Part shown: piece by piece, positions 56,612-64,000 of the stretch
Numbering within the stretch: position 1 is the stretch's first letter
How the letters are laid out: each line of letters opens with the position of its first letter
Source: Roseateles hydrophilus
GTDB taxonomy: Bacteria > Pseudomonadota > Gammaproteobacteria > Burkholderiales > Burkholderiaceae_C
Direction: 5' to 3'
NCBI RefSeq assembly: GCF_026712245.1
Contig: NZ_JAPPUY010000003.1
Coordinates: forward strand, 496,001-560,000
DNA: 64,000 bases
Translations under genes and position numbers: made by a program
The notes under the pieces: generated by a model
Told to the model about the DNA's origin: nothing
Seen by the model: the letters and a program-made list of their open reading frames with translations, nothing else
Database searches by the model: none

Positions 56612-57752
56612 GTCAGGCAGGGGGGCGCGTGCAGTGGTGGCGGCGATTCTAGGAAGCCTGGCCGCCTGCTCCTCGCCACCGCTGCAGCCGCCCCAGCAGC
56701 CGCCGTCCCGCGAGGCCACGCCCGCGCCCGTAGCGCGGCCTGCGCCGGCCTCTGCCGAGCCGCGCGCGGCCAGCCGCTGGACGGCCGTGGACTGGCAGGC
56801 GCTGCCCGGCTGGGGCGGCGACGACCTGCTCGCCGCCTGGCCCGCGCTGCGGGCCGGCTGCCAGCGGCCGGCGCCCGGCTGGGCCGAGTTCTGCGCGCGC
56901 GTCGCGCTGCAGCCGCCGTCCGACGCGATGGAGCTGACGCTGCTGCTGATGAAGCACCTGCGCCCCTGGCAGCTGGCCGCTGATGACGGCAGCACCACCG
57001 GCCTGCTGACGGGCTACTTCGAGCCGCTGCTGCAGGCAACGCGCACGCGCCAGGGCGCCTTCCAGTGGCCGCTGCACGCGCTGCCGGCCGACCCCGCGCT
57101 GCGCCGCCTGCCACGCCGCGACATCGACGGCCACCCGCGCTTCGAGGCGCTGGCGCTGGCCTTTGTGGACGACCCCTTCGCGCTGCTGCAACTGCAGGTG
57201 CAGGGCTCGGGCCGCCTGCTGGTGCGCGACGCGTCGGGCGCCGAGCGCCTGAGCCGCGTGGCCTGGGCCGGGCACAACGACCAGCCCTTCCAGTCCGTCG
57301 CCCGCGCGCTGCTGGACCGCGGCGAGGTGGCCGACGCCACGCCGCGCACCTTGAGCGACTGGGCACGCCGCAACCCCGCCCAGGTGCGCGACGCGCTGGC
57401 CGTGAACCCGCGTGTCGTCTACTTCCGCGAGGAGGCGCTGCCGGACGCCAGCATCGGCCCGCGCGGCGCCCAGGGCGTGCCGCTGACGCCGGGGCGCTCG
57501 GTGGCGGTGGACCGCAGCATCGTCCCGCTGGGCACGCCGCTGTGGCTGGACAGCACCGAGCCCTGGTCTCCCGGCGCGGCGCCCACGCCGATGCGCCGGC
57601 TGGTGATGGCCCAGGACACCGGCAGCGCCATCACGGGCGCGGTGCGGGCCGACTTCTTCTGGGGCTGGGGCGAGGAGGCCGCGTTGCGTGCCGGCCGCAC
57701 CCGCCAGCCGCTGCGGCTGTGGGCGCTGCTGCCGCAGGGCCTCACGCCCTGA
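56610..57752 (+). CDS. mltA: Membrane-bound lytic murein transglycosylase A
   Basis: A 380-residue outer-membrane lipoprotein (lipobox LAAC, Cys20) that cleaves peptidoglycan. The MltA domain (TGLLTGYFEPLLQATRTRQG, FALLQLQVQGSGRLLV) is followed by a 3D domain with the catalytic Asp region LVMAQDTGSAITGAVRADFFWG. ATG 56610 with AGGA upstream is preferred to ATG 56601. It lies close to apaG, its usual neighbour in betaproteobacteria. Confidence 0.95.
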   Translation: MSGRGARAVVAAILGSLAACSSPPLQPPQQPPSREATPAPVARPAPASAEPRAASRWTAVDWQALPGWGGDDLLAAWPALRAGCQRPAPGWAEFCARVALQPPSDAMELTLLLMKHLRPWQLAADDGSTTGLLTGYFEPLLQATRTRQGAFQWPLHALPADPALRRLPRRDIDGHPRFEALALAFVDDPFALLQLQVQGSGRLLVRDASGAERLSRVAWAGHNDQPFQSVARALLDRGEVADATPRTLSDWARRNPAQVRDALAVNPRVVYFREEALPDASIGPRGAQGVPLTPGRSVAVDRSIVPLGTPLWLDSTEPWSPGAAPTPMRRLVMAQDTGSAITGAVRADFFWGWGEEAALRAGRTRQPLRLWALLPQGLTP

Positions 57753-58034
57753 TCACTCGACGACCTTCACGCCCTTCCAGAACGCATAGCGGCCCTTGAT
57801 CTCGGCGGCGGCGGGCAGCGGGTCGGGGTAGGTCCAGACGGCATCCGGGTTCATTTCGCCGTTGACCAGCAGGCTCAGGTACTTGGCTTCGCCCTTCCAG
57901 GCGCAGCGCGTGACGTGGTTGCTGAAGGTCGTGTACTGCGTGTTCAGCGACTCGGCGGGGAAGTAGTGGTTGCCTTCGACGACGACGGTGTCATCGCTCT
58001 CGGCCAGGGTGATGCCGTTCCAAACTGCTTTCAT
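57753..58034 (-). CDS. DUF427-domain protein
   Basis: A protein of 93 residues covering a complete DUF427 domain: MKAVWNGITLAESDDTVVVE, NHYFPAESL, CAWKGEAKYLSLLV and WTYPDP with YAFWKGVKVVE at the end. Family function is unknown; small single-domain members are common. It is divergent from an 87-residue gene with only 17 bases between start codons. Confidence 0.9.
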   Translation of the reverse strand: MKAVWNGITLAESDDTVVVEGNHYFPAESLNTQYTTFSNHVTRCAWKGEAKYLSLLVNGEMNPDAVWTYPDPLPAAAEIKGRYAFWKGVKVVE

Positions 58035-58051
58035 GTCGTCTCCTGAGGACA

Positions 58052-58315
58052 ATGCGTTGGATGAAACGCTACCACTCCCACCTCGGCCGCGACATCGTGC
58101 TCACCGGCGGCAGCGCGCGCGACCTGGCGCCCGGCCAGTTCGGCGTGCTGGCCATCGACGGCGGCGCGGGCGGCTGGTCCGTCGTGCACAAGGGGCCGGA
58201 CGGCGAGGTCGTCGAGCTCAACAACGAGATGCACTTCGAGCTGCCCGAAGACGCGCTGGCGTTCGCGAAGGAGTTGATCGAGATGCTGGCGCCGCAGGAA
58301 GGCGAGGCCTCATGA
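58052..58315 (+). CDS. Hypothetical protein of 87 residues
   Basis: A small soluble protein with SHLGRDIVLTGGSARDLAPG, an IDGGAGGWSVVHKGPDGEVV beta hairpin and a C-terminal helix rich in Glu/Leu. No named family is recognised. GAGG precedes the ATG at 58052; ATG 58061 is an alternative. It overlaps the cytochrome c gene by 4 bases, so the two are co-translated. Confidence 0.65.
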   Translation: MRWMKRYHSHLGRDIVLTGGSARDLAPGQFGVLAIDGGAGGWSVVHKGPDGEVVELNNEMHFELPEDALAFAKELIEMLAPQEGEAS

Positions 58316-58683
58316 AGGCGCTGGCCTTGCTCGCCGCGCTGGCCCCGCTGGCGGCGCAGGCCGGCGGCGACCCGGTGGCCGGCCGCAAGCTGTTCGCCTC
58401 CTGCGCCAACTGCCACGCGGTCGGCCCGTCGGCCCGCCACGGCTTCGGCCCGCACCTGAACGCGCTGGTGGGCCGCAAGGCCGGCAGCCTGCCGGGCTAT
58501 GCCTACTCGCCCGGCATGAAGGCCTCCGGCCTGGTCTGGAACCAGGCCACGCTGACCGCCTACCTCCGCGATCCTGGCGGCGTGGTGCCGGGCACCAAGA
58601 TGCGTTACTGGGGTGTGGGTATCAACGAGCAGAAGGTGGCGGACCTGCTGGCCTACCTGGCCAACGCGCAGTCGGCCAAGTGA
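58312..58683 (+). CDS. Class I cytochrome c
   Basis: A 123-residue periplasmic cytochrome with signal peptide (about 1-17), haem-attachment motif CANCH at 31-35 and axial Met97 in PGTKMRYWG, the layout of mitochondrial-type cytochrome c (GPHLNALVGRKAGSLPGYAY also typical). It should carry single electrons in the periplasm. Oxidase genes are not adjacent. Confidence 0.94.
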   Translation: MKALALLAALAPLAAQAGGDPVAGRKLFASCANCHAVGPSARHGFGPHLNALVGRKAGSLPGYAYSPGMKASGLVWNQATLTAYLRDPGGVVPGTKMRYWGVGINEQKVADLLAYLANAQSAK

Positions 58684-58690
58684 GCCGCCG

Positions 58691-59344
58691 TCAGTTGCGG
58701 CGGCGGCGTGTGCAGGCTGCCAGCAGGCCGACGCCTGCCAGCAGCAGCATGGCGCTGGCGGGTTCGGGCACCGCCGAGACCGCGCCGGTCACCGTGAAGC
58801 GGGTGGAGTCGCCGTAGTCCGCGCCGTTGCTGTTGATGACGAAGTCGACGGTCGAGCCGGCCAGCACGCTGGACGAGACGGAGAAGGTCTGCGTGGCGCT
58901 GGCGGTGATGCCGTTCCAGATCTCCTGGCCGTCCACCAGCACGCTCAGGCGCGTGTTGCCGAAATCGCCAATGGCGTAGCTGCCCGAGATGGTCAGCGTG
59001 CCGGTAGCGCCACTGGTCCAGCGGCGCACGGCATCGTGCTCGCCGCCGGTCGAATTGGCGCCGTTGGGATGGCCGCCGGTATTCCACAGCAAGGTCCAGG
59101 GCGCGGGGCTCGCGGCTTCGGACCAGCCGTTCTGCCAGAACGTGCTGTAGTTCGTGAACGTGGTGAACGAGCCGGCGTTGCCGGGGCTGCTGAAATAGCC
59201 GTACTGCCAGCCGCCCTGGCCCTGGGTGCCGCTGAACTCGGCGACGGAGTCGAACGTGCTGGTGCCGGCAGCGGCCGATGACAGGCCGGCGCAGAGCATG
59301 GCGGCGATCGCGGTCAGCCGCAGGCTCTGGTGCTTGAAACGCAT
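58691..59344 (-). CDS. PEP-CTERM sorting-domain protein
   Basis: A 217-residue exported protein with signal peptide (about 1-26), a beta-rich body (GGWQYGYFSSPGNAGSFTTF, LSVLVDGQEIWNGITA, VDFVINSNGADYGDSTRF in part) that may be a carbohydrate-binding-like sandwich, and the exosortase tail VPEPASAMLLLAGVGLLA then CTRRRRN. It is convergent with the cytochrome c gene. ATG 59344 has GGGAAGGGA upstream. Confidence 0.85.
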   Translation of the reverse strand: MRFKHQSLRLTAIAAMLCAGLSSAAAGTSTFDSVAEFSGTQGQGGWQYGYFSSPGNAGSFTTFTNYSTFWQNGWSEAASPAPWTLLWNTGGHPNGANSTGGEHDAVRRWTSGATGTLTISGSYAIGDFGNTRLSVLVDGQEIWNGITASATQTFSVSSSVLAGSTVDFVINSNGADYGDSTRFTVTGAVSAVPEPASAMLLLAGVGLLAACTRRRRN

Positions 59345-59444
59345 GGAGAGGTCCCTTCCCTTGACGAAGCGCGGGTTATAGGGGCAGCCCGTGCGGGCGA
59401 CAGCCCCAAGGGTGTGGGGGAAGGCGGCGTTTCGCAACCTTGCG

Positions 59445-61145
59445 TTACACCTGCCCACCCGCCTTCGCGCCCTTGCCCTGCAGCACCGGCGCATCCGGCA
59501 GCCCCAGCAGATCCGCCGCCAGCGCCTCGGCCACTTCGATGCCATCGACACCGGCGCTCATGATCCCGCCTGCATAGCCCGCGCCTTCGCCGGCCGGGAA
59601 CAGGCCGCGCACGTTGAGGCTTTGATAGTCGCGGCCGCGGTTGATGCGCAGCGGGGATGAGGTGCGGGTCTCCACGCCGGTCAGCACGGCGTCGGGCCGG
59701 TCGAAGCCGCGGATCTGGCGGGCGAAGGCGGGCAGGGCCTCGCGGATGGCCTCCAGGCAATACGTCGGCAGCGAGCCGTGGCCCTTGGCCTGCAGGTTGG
59801 TCAGCGTGACGCCGGGCTTGTAGCTGGGCAGCACGTCGCCAAACTCCTTGCTGACCTGGCGCTTGATGAAGTCGCCCACCAGCGAGCCCGGTGCCAGGTA
59901 GCCGCCGCCGCCCAGCTCGTAGGCGCGGCTTTCCCAGATGCGCTGGAAGGCCATGCCGTCGAGAGGATTCACGGGGCTGCCGTCCTTCTTGCCGTCCTGG
60001 CGGTAGTCCTCGGGCGTGAGGCCCACGACGATGCCGGCATTCGCGTTGCGCTCGTTGCGCGAGTACTGGCTCATGCCGTTGGTGACCACACGGTCGGGCT
60101 CGCTGGTGGCGGCCACGACCGTGCCGCCGGGGCACATGCAGAAGCTGTAGACCGAGCGGCCGTTCTTGGCGTGATGCACCAGCTTGTAGTCGGCCGCGCC
60201 GAGGATGGGGTTGCCGGCATTGGGGCCGAAGCGCGCCGCGTCGATGACCGACTGCGGATGCTCGATGCGGTAGCCGATGGAGAAGGGCTTGGCCTCCATG
60301 TGCACGCCGCGCGCGTGCAGCATCTGGAAGGTGTCGCGGGCGCTGTGGCCCAGCGCGATGACGACGTGCGTCGCATCGATCTGCTCGCCGGATTCCAGCG
60401 TCAGCCCGCGCACGGCGCCGTTCTCGATGTGCAGGTCGGTCACCTTCTGCTGGAAGCGGATCTCGCCGCCCAGGCGCTCGATCTCGGCCCGCATCTTGAT
60501 GATCATGCTGACCAGCCGGAAGGTGCCGATGTGGGGTTTGCTGACGTAGAGGATCTCCTCCGGCGCGCCGGCCTTGACGAACTCGGTCAGCACCTTGCGG
60601 CTGAGGTGGCGCGGGTCGCTGATCTGGCTCCAGAGCTTGCCGTCGGAAAAGGTGCCGGCGCCGCCCTCACCGAACTGCACATTGCTCTCGGGGTGCAGCT
60701 TCTGTTCGCGCCACAGGCCCCAGGTGTCCTGCGTGCGCTCGCGCACCGACTTGCCGCGCTCCAGCACGATAGGCCTCAAGCCCATCTGCGCGAGGATCAG
60801 CGCGGCGAACAGGCCGCAAGGCCCGAAGCCGACAACGACCGGCCGCGGGCCGGTGAACTCGCCGACTTGTGCGAGGAAGTGGTAGCCGGTGTCGGGCGTG
60901 GGGCGGATCTGGTGGTCGCCCGCAAAGCGCGCCAGCACGGCGGCCTCGTTGACGCCCTCGGCCAGCGTGCAGTCCAGCGTGTAGACCAGCTGGATGTCGC
61001 TGCGCTTGCGCGCGTCGTAGCCGCGGCGGAAGACGTGGATGTCGCTGAGCTGGGCGTCGGCCAGCTGCAGGCGGGCCAGCACGGCCGGGCGCAGCGCGTC
61101 CTCGGCATGGTTCAGCGGCAGGCGGAGTTCGGTGATGCGGATCAT
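59445..61145 (-). CDS. FAD-dependent oxidoreductase (COG2509-like)
   Basis: A 566-residue flavoprotein. An N-terminal RNA-binding-like domain (about 1-95, LSDIHVFRRGYDARKRSDI) precedes the FAD Rossmann motif VVVGFGPCGLFAALILAQMG and FGEGGAGTFSDGKLWSQI. The C-terminus has GLFPAGEGAGYAGGIMSAG. This matches the widespread 'FAD-dependent dehydrogenase' family of unknown substrate, and close relatives occur beside small conserved proteins. It lies 88 bases downstream of a small gene and its terminator. Confidence 0.9.
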   Translation of the reverse strand: MIRITELRLPLNHAEDALRPAVLARLQLADAQLSDIHVFRRGYDARKRSDIQLVYTLDCTLAEGVNEAAVLARFAGDHQIRPTPDTGYHFLAQVGEFTGPRPVVVGFGPCGLFAALILAQMGLRPIVLERGKSVRERTQDTWGLWREQKLHPESNVQFGEGGAGTFSDGKLWSQISDPRHLSRKVLTEFVKAGAPEEILYVSKPHIGTFRLVSMIIKMRAEIERLGGEIRFQQKVTDLHIENGAVRGLTLESGEQIDATHVVIALGHSARDTFQMLHARGVHMEAKPFSIGYRIEHPQSVIDAARFGPNAGNPILGAADYKLVHHAKNGRSVYSFCMCPGGTVVAATSEPDRVVTNGMSQYSRNERNANAGIVVGLTPEDYRQDGKKDGSPVNPLDGMAFQRIWESRAYELGGGGYLAPGSLVGDFIKRQVSKEFGDVLPSYKPGVTLTNLQAKGHGSLPTYCLEAIREALPAFARQIRGFDRPDAVLTGVETRTSSPLRINRGRDYQSLNVRGLFPAGEGAGYAGGIMSAGVDGIEVAEALAADLLGLPDAPVLQGKGAKAGGQV

Positions 61146-61171
61146 GGTGGTTTGGTCAGTGTCGAGCCGAC

Positions 61172-61199
61172 AAAAACAAACAGGCCCCGCAGGGCCTGT
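61172..61199 (-). terminator. Terminator after the 54-residue gene
   Basis: On the minus strand ACAGGCCC / GGGCCTGT arms (plus 61180-61187 and 61192-61199) with a 4-base loop are followed by TTGTTTTTG. It ends the minus-strand 54-residue gene before the FAD oxidoreductase gene. Confidence 0.75.
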
Positions 61200-61233
61200 G
61201 TGTGGTGGATCTTCAGGCGCTGGGCCCGAATGA

Positions 61234-61398
61234 TCAGCCCGAATGCGGGCGCTTGCCCGGGTTCTTCTTCGAGCGGGTGTGCGCGCCGCGCTCCAGGCTG
61301 CGCAGCTGGCCGCGGCCGGCGGTGTAGGTCACGCCCTTGGGGGCGGCGGGGCGGGGAGTGGCCTTGCGGTCCGCTTCGGTGACGATCTTGTTGCCCAT
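61234..61398 (-). CDS. Small basic protein of 54 residues
   Basis: A small, basic, Pro/Arg/Lys-rich protein (MGNKIVTEADRKATPRP at the start, RSKKNPGKRPHSG at the end). GGAG lies about 7 bases upstream of ATG 61398 and a terminator follows, so it looks like a real monocistronic gene. No family is recognised; the charge suggests nucleic-acid or ribosome association. Confidence 0.6.
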   Translation of the reverse strand: MGNKIVTEADRKATPRPAAPKGVTYTAGRGQLRSLERGAHTRSKKNPGKRPHSG

Positions 61399-61469
61399 GT
61401 CTGGCTCCAGTGAAAACTTAGCCCACAGCAGGGGCAATTCGACGAAAGTCTCGGATTTTAGCCTGTCTG

Positions 61470-61838
61470 TCAGGCCGCATTCCAGCGCTGCAGCAGCAGC
61501 CGCGCGGTGCTGACGTTGGTGGCGCAGGGCACGTCATGCACGTCGCAGGCCCGCACCAGTGCGTTGATGTCCGGCTCGTGCGGCTGCGGCGTCATGGGGT
61601 CGCGCAGGAAGATCACGCCGTCCAGCTCGCCCACGGCCAGCCGCGCGCCGATCTGCAGGTCGCCGCCCAGCGGGCCGCTGAGCATGCGCTCCACGGTCAA
61701 GCCATGCGCCTGCGTCAGCCGCGTGCCGGTGGTGCCGGTGGCCATCAGCGTGCAGCGCTGCAGCAGCGGCAGGAACTCGGCGGCGAGGGCGATCATGGCG
61801 TCCTTCCTGCCGTCGTGGGCGATCAAGGCGAGTCTCAT
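61470..61838 (-). CDS. mgsA: Methylglyoxal synthase
   Basis: A 122-residue enzyme converting dihydroxyacetone phosphate to methylglyoxal and phosphate, a bypass relieving phosphate limitation. Motifs [39 protein letters not shown] with the catalytic Asp, and [15 protein letters not shown] are intact. It is somewhat shorter than the E. coli enzyme (152 residues), lacking only terminal segments. Confidence 0.95.
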   Translation of the reverse strand: MRLALIAHDGRKDAMIALAAEFLPLLQRCTLMATGTTGTRLTQAHGLTVERMLSGPLGGDLQIGARLAVGELDGVIFLRDPMTPQPHEPDINALVRACDVHDVPCATNVSTARLLLQRWNAA

Positions 61839-61932
61839 CGGGTGGGGGCTCGTGCGGTGCGGAGGCGATGACGTTACACGGCTTCCCGCCCGTCAGCGCC
61901 CATCAGCGCCTCGCGTGGCGAGAAGGCGGGCT

Positions 61933-62589
61933 TCAGCGTTCGATCAGGCTCGGTGCCGGCGACACGCGCAGCTGCAGCTCGCGTGCGGGCTGGCCGGCGG
62001 CATCGCGGCTGCTGAGCGTGCCGCGCTCAGTCGGGGCCATGGCGGCGCCGCTGCGGGCGACGGTGTGCCACTGCGCGAGTGGCAGGTCCAGCGTGGTCTG
62101 CAGCGCGAGGTCGCCGTCCGTCACGTCCAGCACCACGCGCACCGGCGCCCGCCCGCCGGGCCAGGTGGGCGTGACGGTGAGGCGCTGCACCTGCGTGCGC
62201 TCGCCCTGGCGGGGCTGGGCGTGCAGGGCGCGCGGTGTGCGGCCCGTGGGGTCCAGCTCGACCAGCGCGTCCACCCACTGCAGCGGCTCGCGGGTCGTCA
62301 GCTGCCGGGCGGCCGGCTGGCCGTTCATCACCTGCAGCTGCTGCACCGGCGGCGGCGCGGGCGGCGCGGTGCGGGTGACGACGCCGGCCCCGCGCGGCGA
62401 CACGCTGCCGGCCGTGCCCACGACCACGGCGCCGTCCCGCACGCCGGCCTGCGCGGCCGGTGGCAGCAGGGTGTCCACCCAGCGCCATTCCACCTGCAGC
62501 GGCACGGCCGGCGGCGCGGCCACGGCGGGCCCCGCCAGCCAGGGCAGGGCCGCCAGCGCGGTCAGGGCGGTCAGTGAGCGGCGCTTCAT
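61933..62589 (-). CDS. Exported protein of unknown function
   Basis: A 218-residue protein with a signal peptide (about 1-24, cleavage after AVA) and a beta-rich body with a Pro-rich segment (TAPPAPPPVQQLQVMNG) and paired strands (VRVVLDVTDGDLALQTTLDL). No domain is recognised. It lies 10 bases after the EamA transporter gene on the minus strand and is probably co-transcribed with it. Confidence 0.7.
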   Translation of the reverse strand: MKRRSLTALTALAALPWLAGPAVAAPPAVPLQVEWRWVDTLLPPAAQAGVRDGAVVVGTAGSVSPRGAGVVTRTAPPAPPPVQQLQVMNGQPAARQLTTREPLQWVDALVELDPTGRTPRALHAQPRQGERTQVQRLTVTPTWPGGRAPVRVVLDVTDGDLALQTTLDLPLAQWHTVARSGAAMAPTERGTLSSRDAAGQPARELQLRVSPAPSLIER

Positions 62590-62599
62590 GGCGGCCAGC

Positions 62600-63496
62600 T
62601 TAGCCGGCAGTGGCGGGCGCGCGCCGGCCCAAAAGCCGGGCGCCGAACAGGTTGATCAGCAGACCACCCAGCACCAGGGCCGCCGCGCCCAGCTTCCACG
62701 CGGGCAGTGGCTCGCCCAGCCACAGGCTGCTGGCGCCCATGCCGAACACCGGCACCAGCAGTGCCAGCGGCACGATGCGCGCGGCCGGGTGGCGCGTCAG
62801 CAGCCAGGCCCAGCAGCCGTAGCCGAACAGCGTGTTGGCCACCGTCTGCCACAGCACGGCGGCCCAGGTGCCGGCGTCGGCGCTGGCCAGCGCGGCGCTG
62901 ATGCGCCCGGGCCCGTCCACCAGCAGCGCCAGCAGCAGCAGGGGCGGCACGGCGAAGGCGCTGCTCCACACCACATAGGCCAGCATGTTGACCCGCCCCG
63001 CGCGCTTGCCGACGAGGTTGCCGCAGGCCCAGGACAGCGCGGCGGCGAGCACCAGGCCCAGGCCCAGCGGCGTGGTCGTGCCGTCGGTGTGGGCGGCGAT
63101 GAGGGCGATGCCCGCCACGGCCATCGCCAGCCCCAGCCACTGGCTGGCCAGCACGCGCTCGCCGGCCACGCGCACGGCCAGCAGCAGCGTGAAGAACACC
63201 TGGGTCTGGATGACCAGCGAGGCCAGGCCGGGCGAGATCTCGCTGCGCATGGCGAAGTACAGCAGGCCGAACTGGCCGGTCGCGACAAACAGGCCGTAGC
63301 CGGCCAGGTTGCGCCAGCCCACGGGCGGGCGGGCCAGGAAGAAGCAGGCCGGCACGAAGGCCAGGGCAAAGCGCAGCACGGCCAGCGTCATGGGCGGCAT
63401 GACGGCGAGCGCGTACTTGATGACGACGAAGTTGCTGCCCCAGATGGCGACGACAGCGAGAGCGAGCAGCAGGTGGCGCAGCGGCAGGGCGGGCAT
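62600..63496 (-). CDS. EamA-family (DMT) transporter
   Basis: A 298-residue inner-membrane protein with about ten hydrophobic segments in two EamA repeats. The first has IWGSNFVVIKYALAVMPPMT; the second begins near ALSWACGNLVGKRAG and ends with a basic tail. EamA members export amino acids or metabolites (for example O-acetylserine exporters), but the substrate is unknown here. Confidence 0.92.
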   Translation of the reverse strand: MPALPLRHLLLALAVVAIWGSNFVVIKYALAVMPPMTLAVLRFALAFVPACFFLARPPVGWRNLAGYGLFVATGQFGLLYFAMRSEISPGLASLVIQTQVFFTLLLAVRVAGERVLASQWLGLAMAVAGIALIAAHTDGTTTPLGLGLVLAAALSWACGNLVGKRAGRVNMLAYVVWSSAFAVPPLLLLALLVDGPGRISAALASADAGTWAAVLWQTVANTLFGYGCWAWLLTRHPAARIVPLALLVPVFGMGASSLWLGEPLPAWKLGAAALVLGGLLINLFGARLLGRRAPATAG

Positions 63497-63514
63497 GCGA
63501 AGGGGCGGCGGCCG

Positions 63515-64000
63515 TCAGGCGTCGCTGGCGCAGATGCGGTCGCGGCCGGCGGCCTTGGCCTGGTAGAGCAGCTGGTCGGCGCGCTCCAGCGTGTCGGACA
63601 ACGCCTCATGGCGGCGGTGCTCGGTGAGGCCGATGGAGACGGTCACCGACAGCTGCGCGCCGTCGTCGGTGTCGATGCGCAGCGCGGCCGTCTGCTGGCG
63701 CAGCCGCTCCATGCCCACCAGCGCGAGCGGCATGGCGGTGTCGGGCAGCAGCACGAGGAACTCCTCACCGCCCCAGCGGGCGATGACGTCGGTGGCGCGC
63801 AGCGCGGCCTGGCCCGCGTGGGCGAAGGCGCGCAGCACGGCGTCGCCGGCGGCGTGGCCGTGCTGGTCGTTGACGCGCTTGAAGTGGTCCAGATCCAGCA
63901 GCGCGATGCAGAAGCCGTGGCCGTGGCGCAGCGAGCGCTGCAGCGCCTGCTCCATCAGTGCGCTGACCTGGCGGCGGTTGGGCAGGCCGGTGAGGTCGTC
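63515..64000 (-). CDS. GGDEF diguanylate cyclase, C-terminal part (gene cut by right edge)
   Basis: The frame is open to the right edge; 161 residues are visible. It begins DDLTGLPNRRQ, the GGDEF-domain start, with the substrate-binding Asp/Asn positions (LLDLDHFKRVNDQHGH), the catalytic GGEEF motif and the C-terminal AKAAGRDRI. An inhibitory-site RATD lies five residues before GGEEF, so product inhibition is likely. The N-terminal sensory part is outside the window. Confidence 0.93.
   Translation of the reverse strand, partial: DDLTGLPNRRQVSALMEQALQRSLRHGHGFCIALLDLDHFKRVNDQHGHAAGDAVLRAFAHAGQAALRATDVIARWGGEEFLVLLPDTAMPLALVGMERLRQQTAALRIDTDDGAQLSVTVSIGLTEHRRHEALSDTLERADQLLYQAKAAGRDRICASDA

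Overview
The window is a high-GC chromosomal segment (roughly 70% G+C by eye) from a betaproteobacterium of the order Burkholderiales. The best fit is the Roseateles / Rubrivivax / Ideonella / Leptothrix group. The basis is the protein families and gene orders (trpE-G-D-C with ung, apaG next to a Gcr-type membrane 'recombinase', split pntA, psuK-psuG), at least four PEP-CTERM proteins, and two intergenic repeats of kinds I associate with this order. I see no tRNA, rRNA, CRISPR array, prophage or insertion sequence. Coding density is high. The only gene-free stretch above 300 bases is 2204-2837, which holds a non-coding inverted-repeat element.

Region 1 (1-14.3 kb), export: the tail of a TIGR03790-like gene is followed by a type II secretion/type IV pilus-like cluster: gspG, gspF, [inverted-repeat element], gspE, three inner-membrane assembly genes (GspL/PilN-like, GspM/PilO-like, GspC/PilP-like), a lipoprotein secretin with a C-terminal cohesin-like domain, and three more pseudopilin-like genes. 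The layout matches what I remember as the 'predicted secretion system X' subsystem rather than the canonical gspC-N operon. A PEP-CTERM protein and a large secreted subtilisin-like protease lie directly downstream, ending at a strong terminator.

Region 2 (14.3-21.8 kb): a small lipoprotein, a CAP-domain protein, a NarL-type two-component pair, a Tat-exported PhoX-family protein with a PEP-CTERM partner, and a NUDIX - 2OG-Fe(II) dioxygenase - mnmA operon. Region 3 (21.8-28 kb): proton-translocating transhydrogenase (pntAA-pntAB-pntB), acyl-CoA ligase fadD, thymidine kinase and small proteins. Region 4 (28-36 kb): an RND efflux operon (adaptor, pump, outer-membrane channel) headed by an alpha/beta-hydrolase that lacks its nucleophilic serine, with a divergent LysR regulator.

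Region 5 (36-49.5 kb), tryptophan and neighbours: on the minus strand a trp leader peptide with three Trp codons precedes trpE, trpG, a threonine aldolase gene, trpD, trpC and ung, with overlapping genes from trpG onward. gph-alaC, a PEP-CTERM SGNH hydrolase, psuK-psuG, a low-molecular-weight phosphatase, rpe and a TetR regulator follow. gph and rpe normally sit beside trpE in betaproteobacteria and here appear pulled apart by inserted genes. Region 6 (49.5-64 kb): two fasciclin (FAS1) proteins behind a palindromic operator, a SOUL protein, tag, a solute-binding protein, apaG-Gcr, mltA, a cytochrome c, another PEP-CTERM protein, an FAD oxidoreductase, mgsA, an EamA transporter and the C-terminal part of a GGDEF diguanylate cyclase cut by the right edge.
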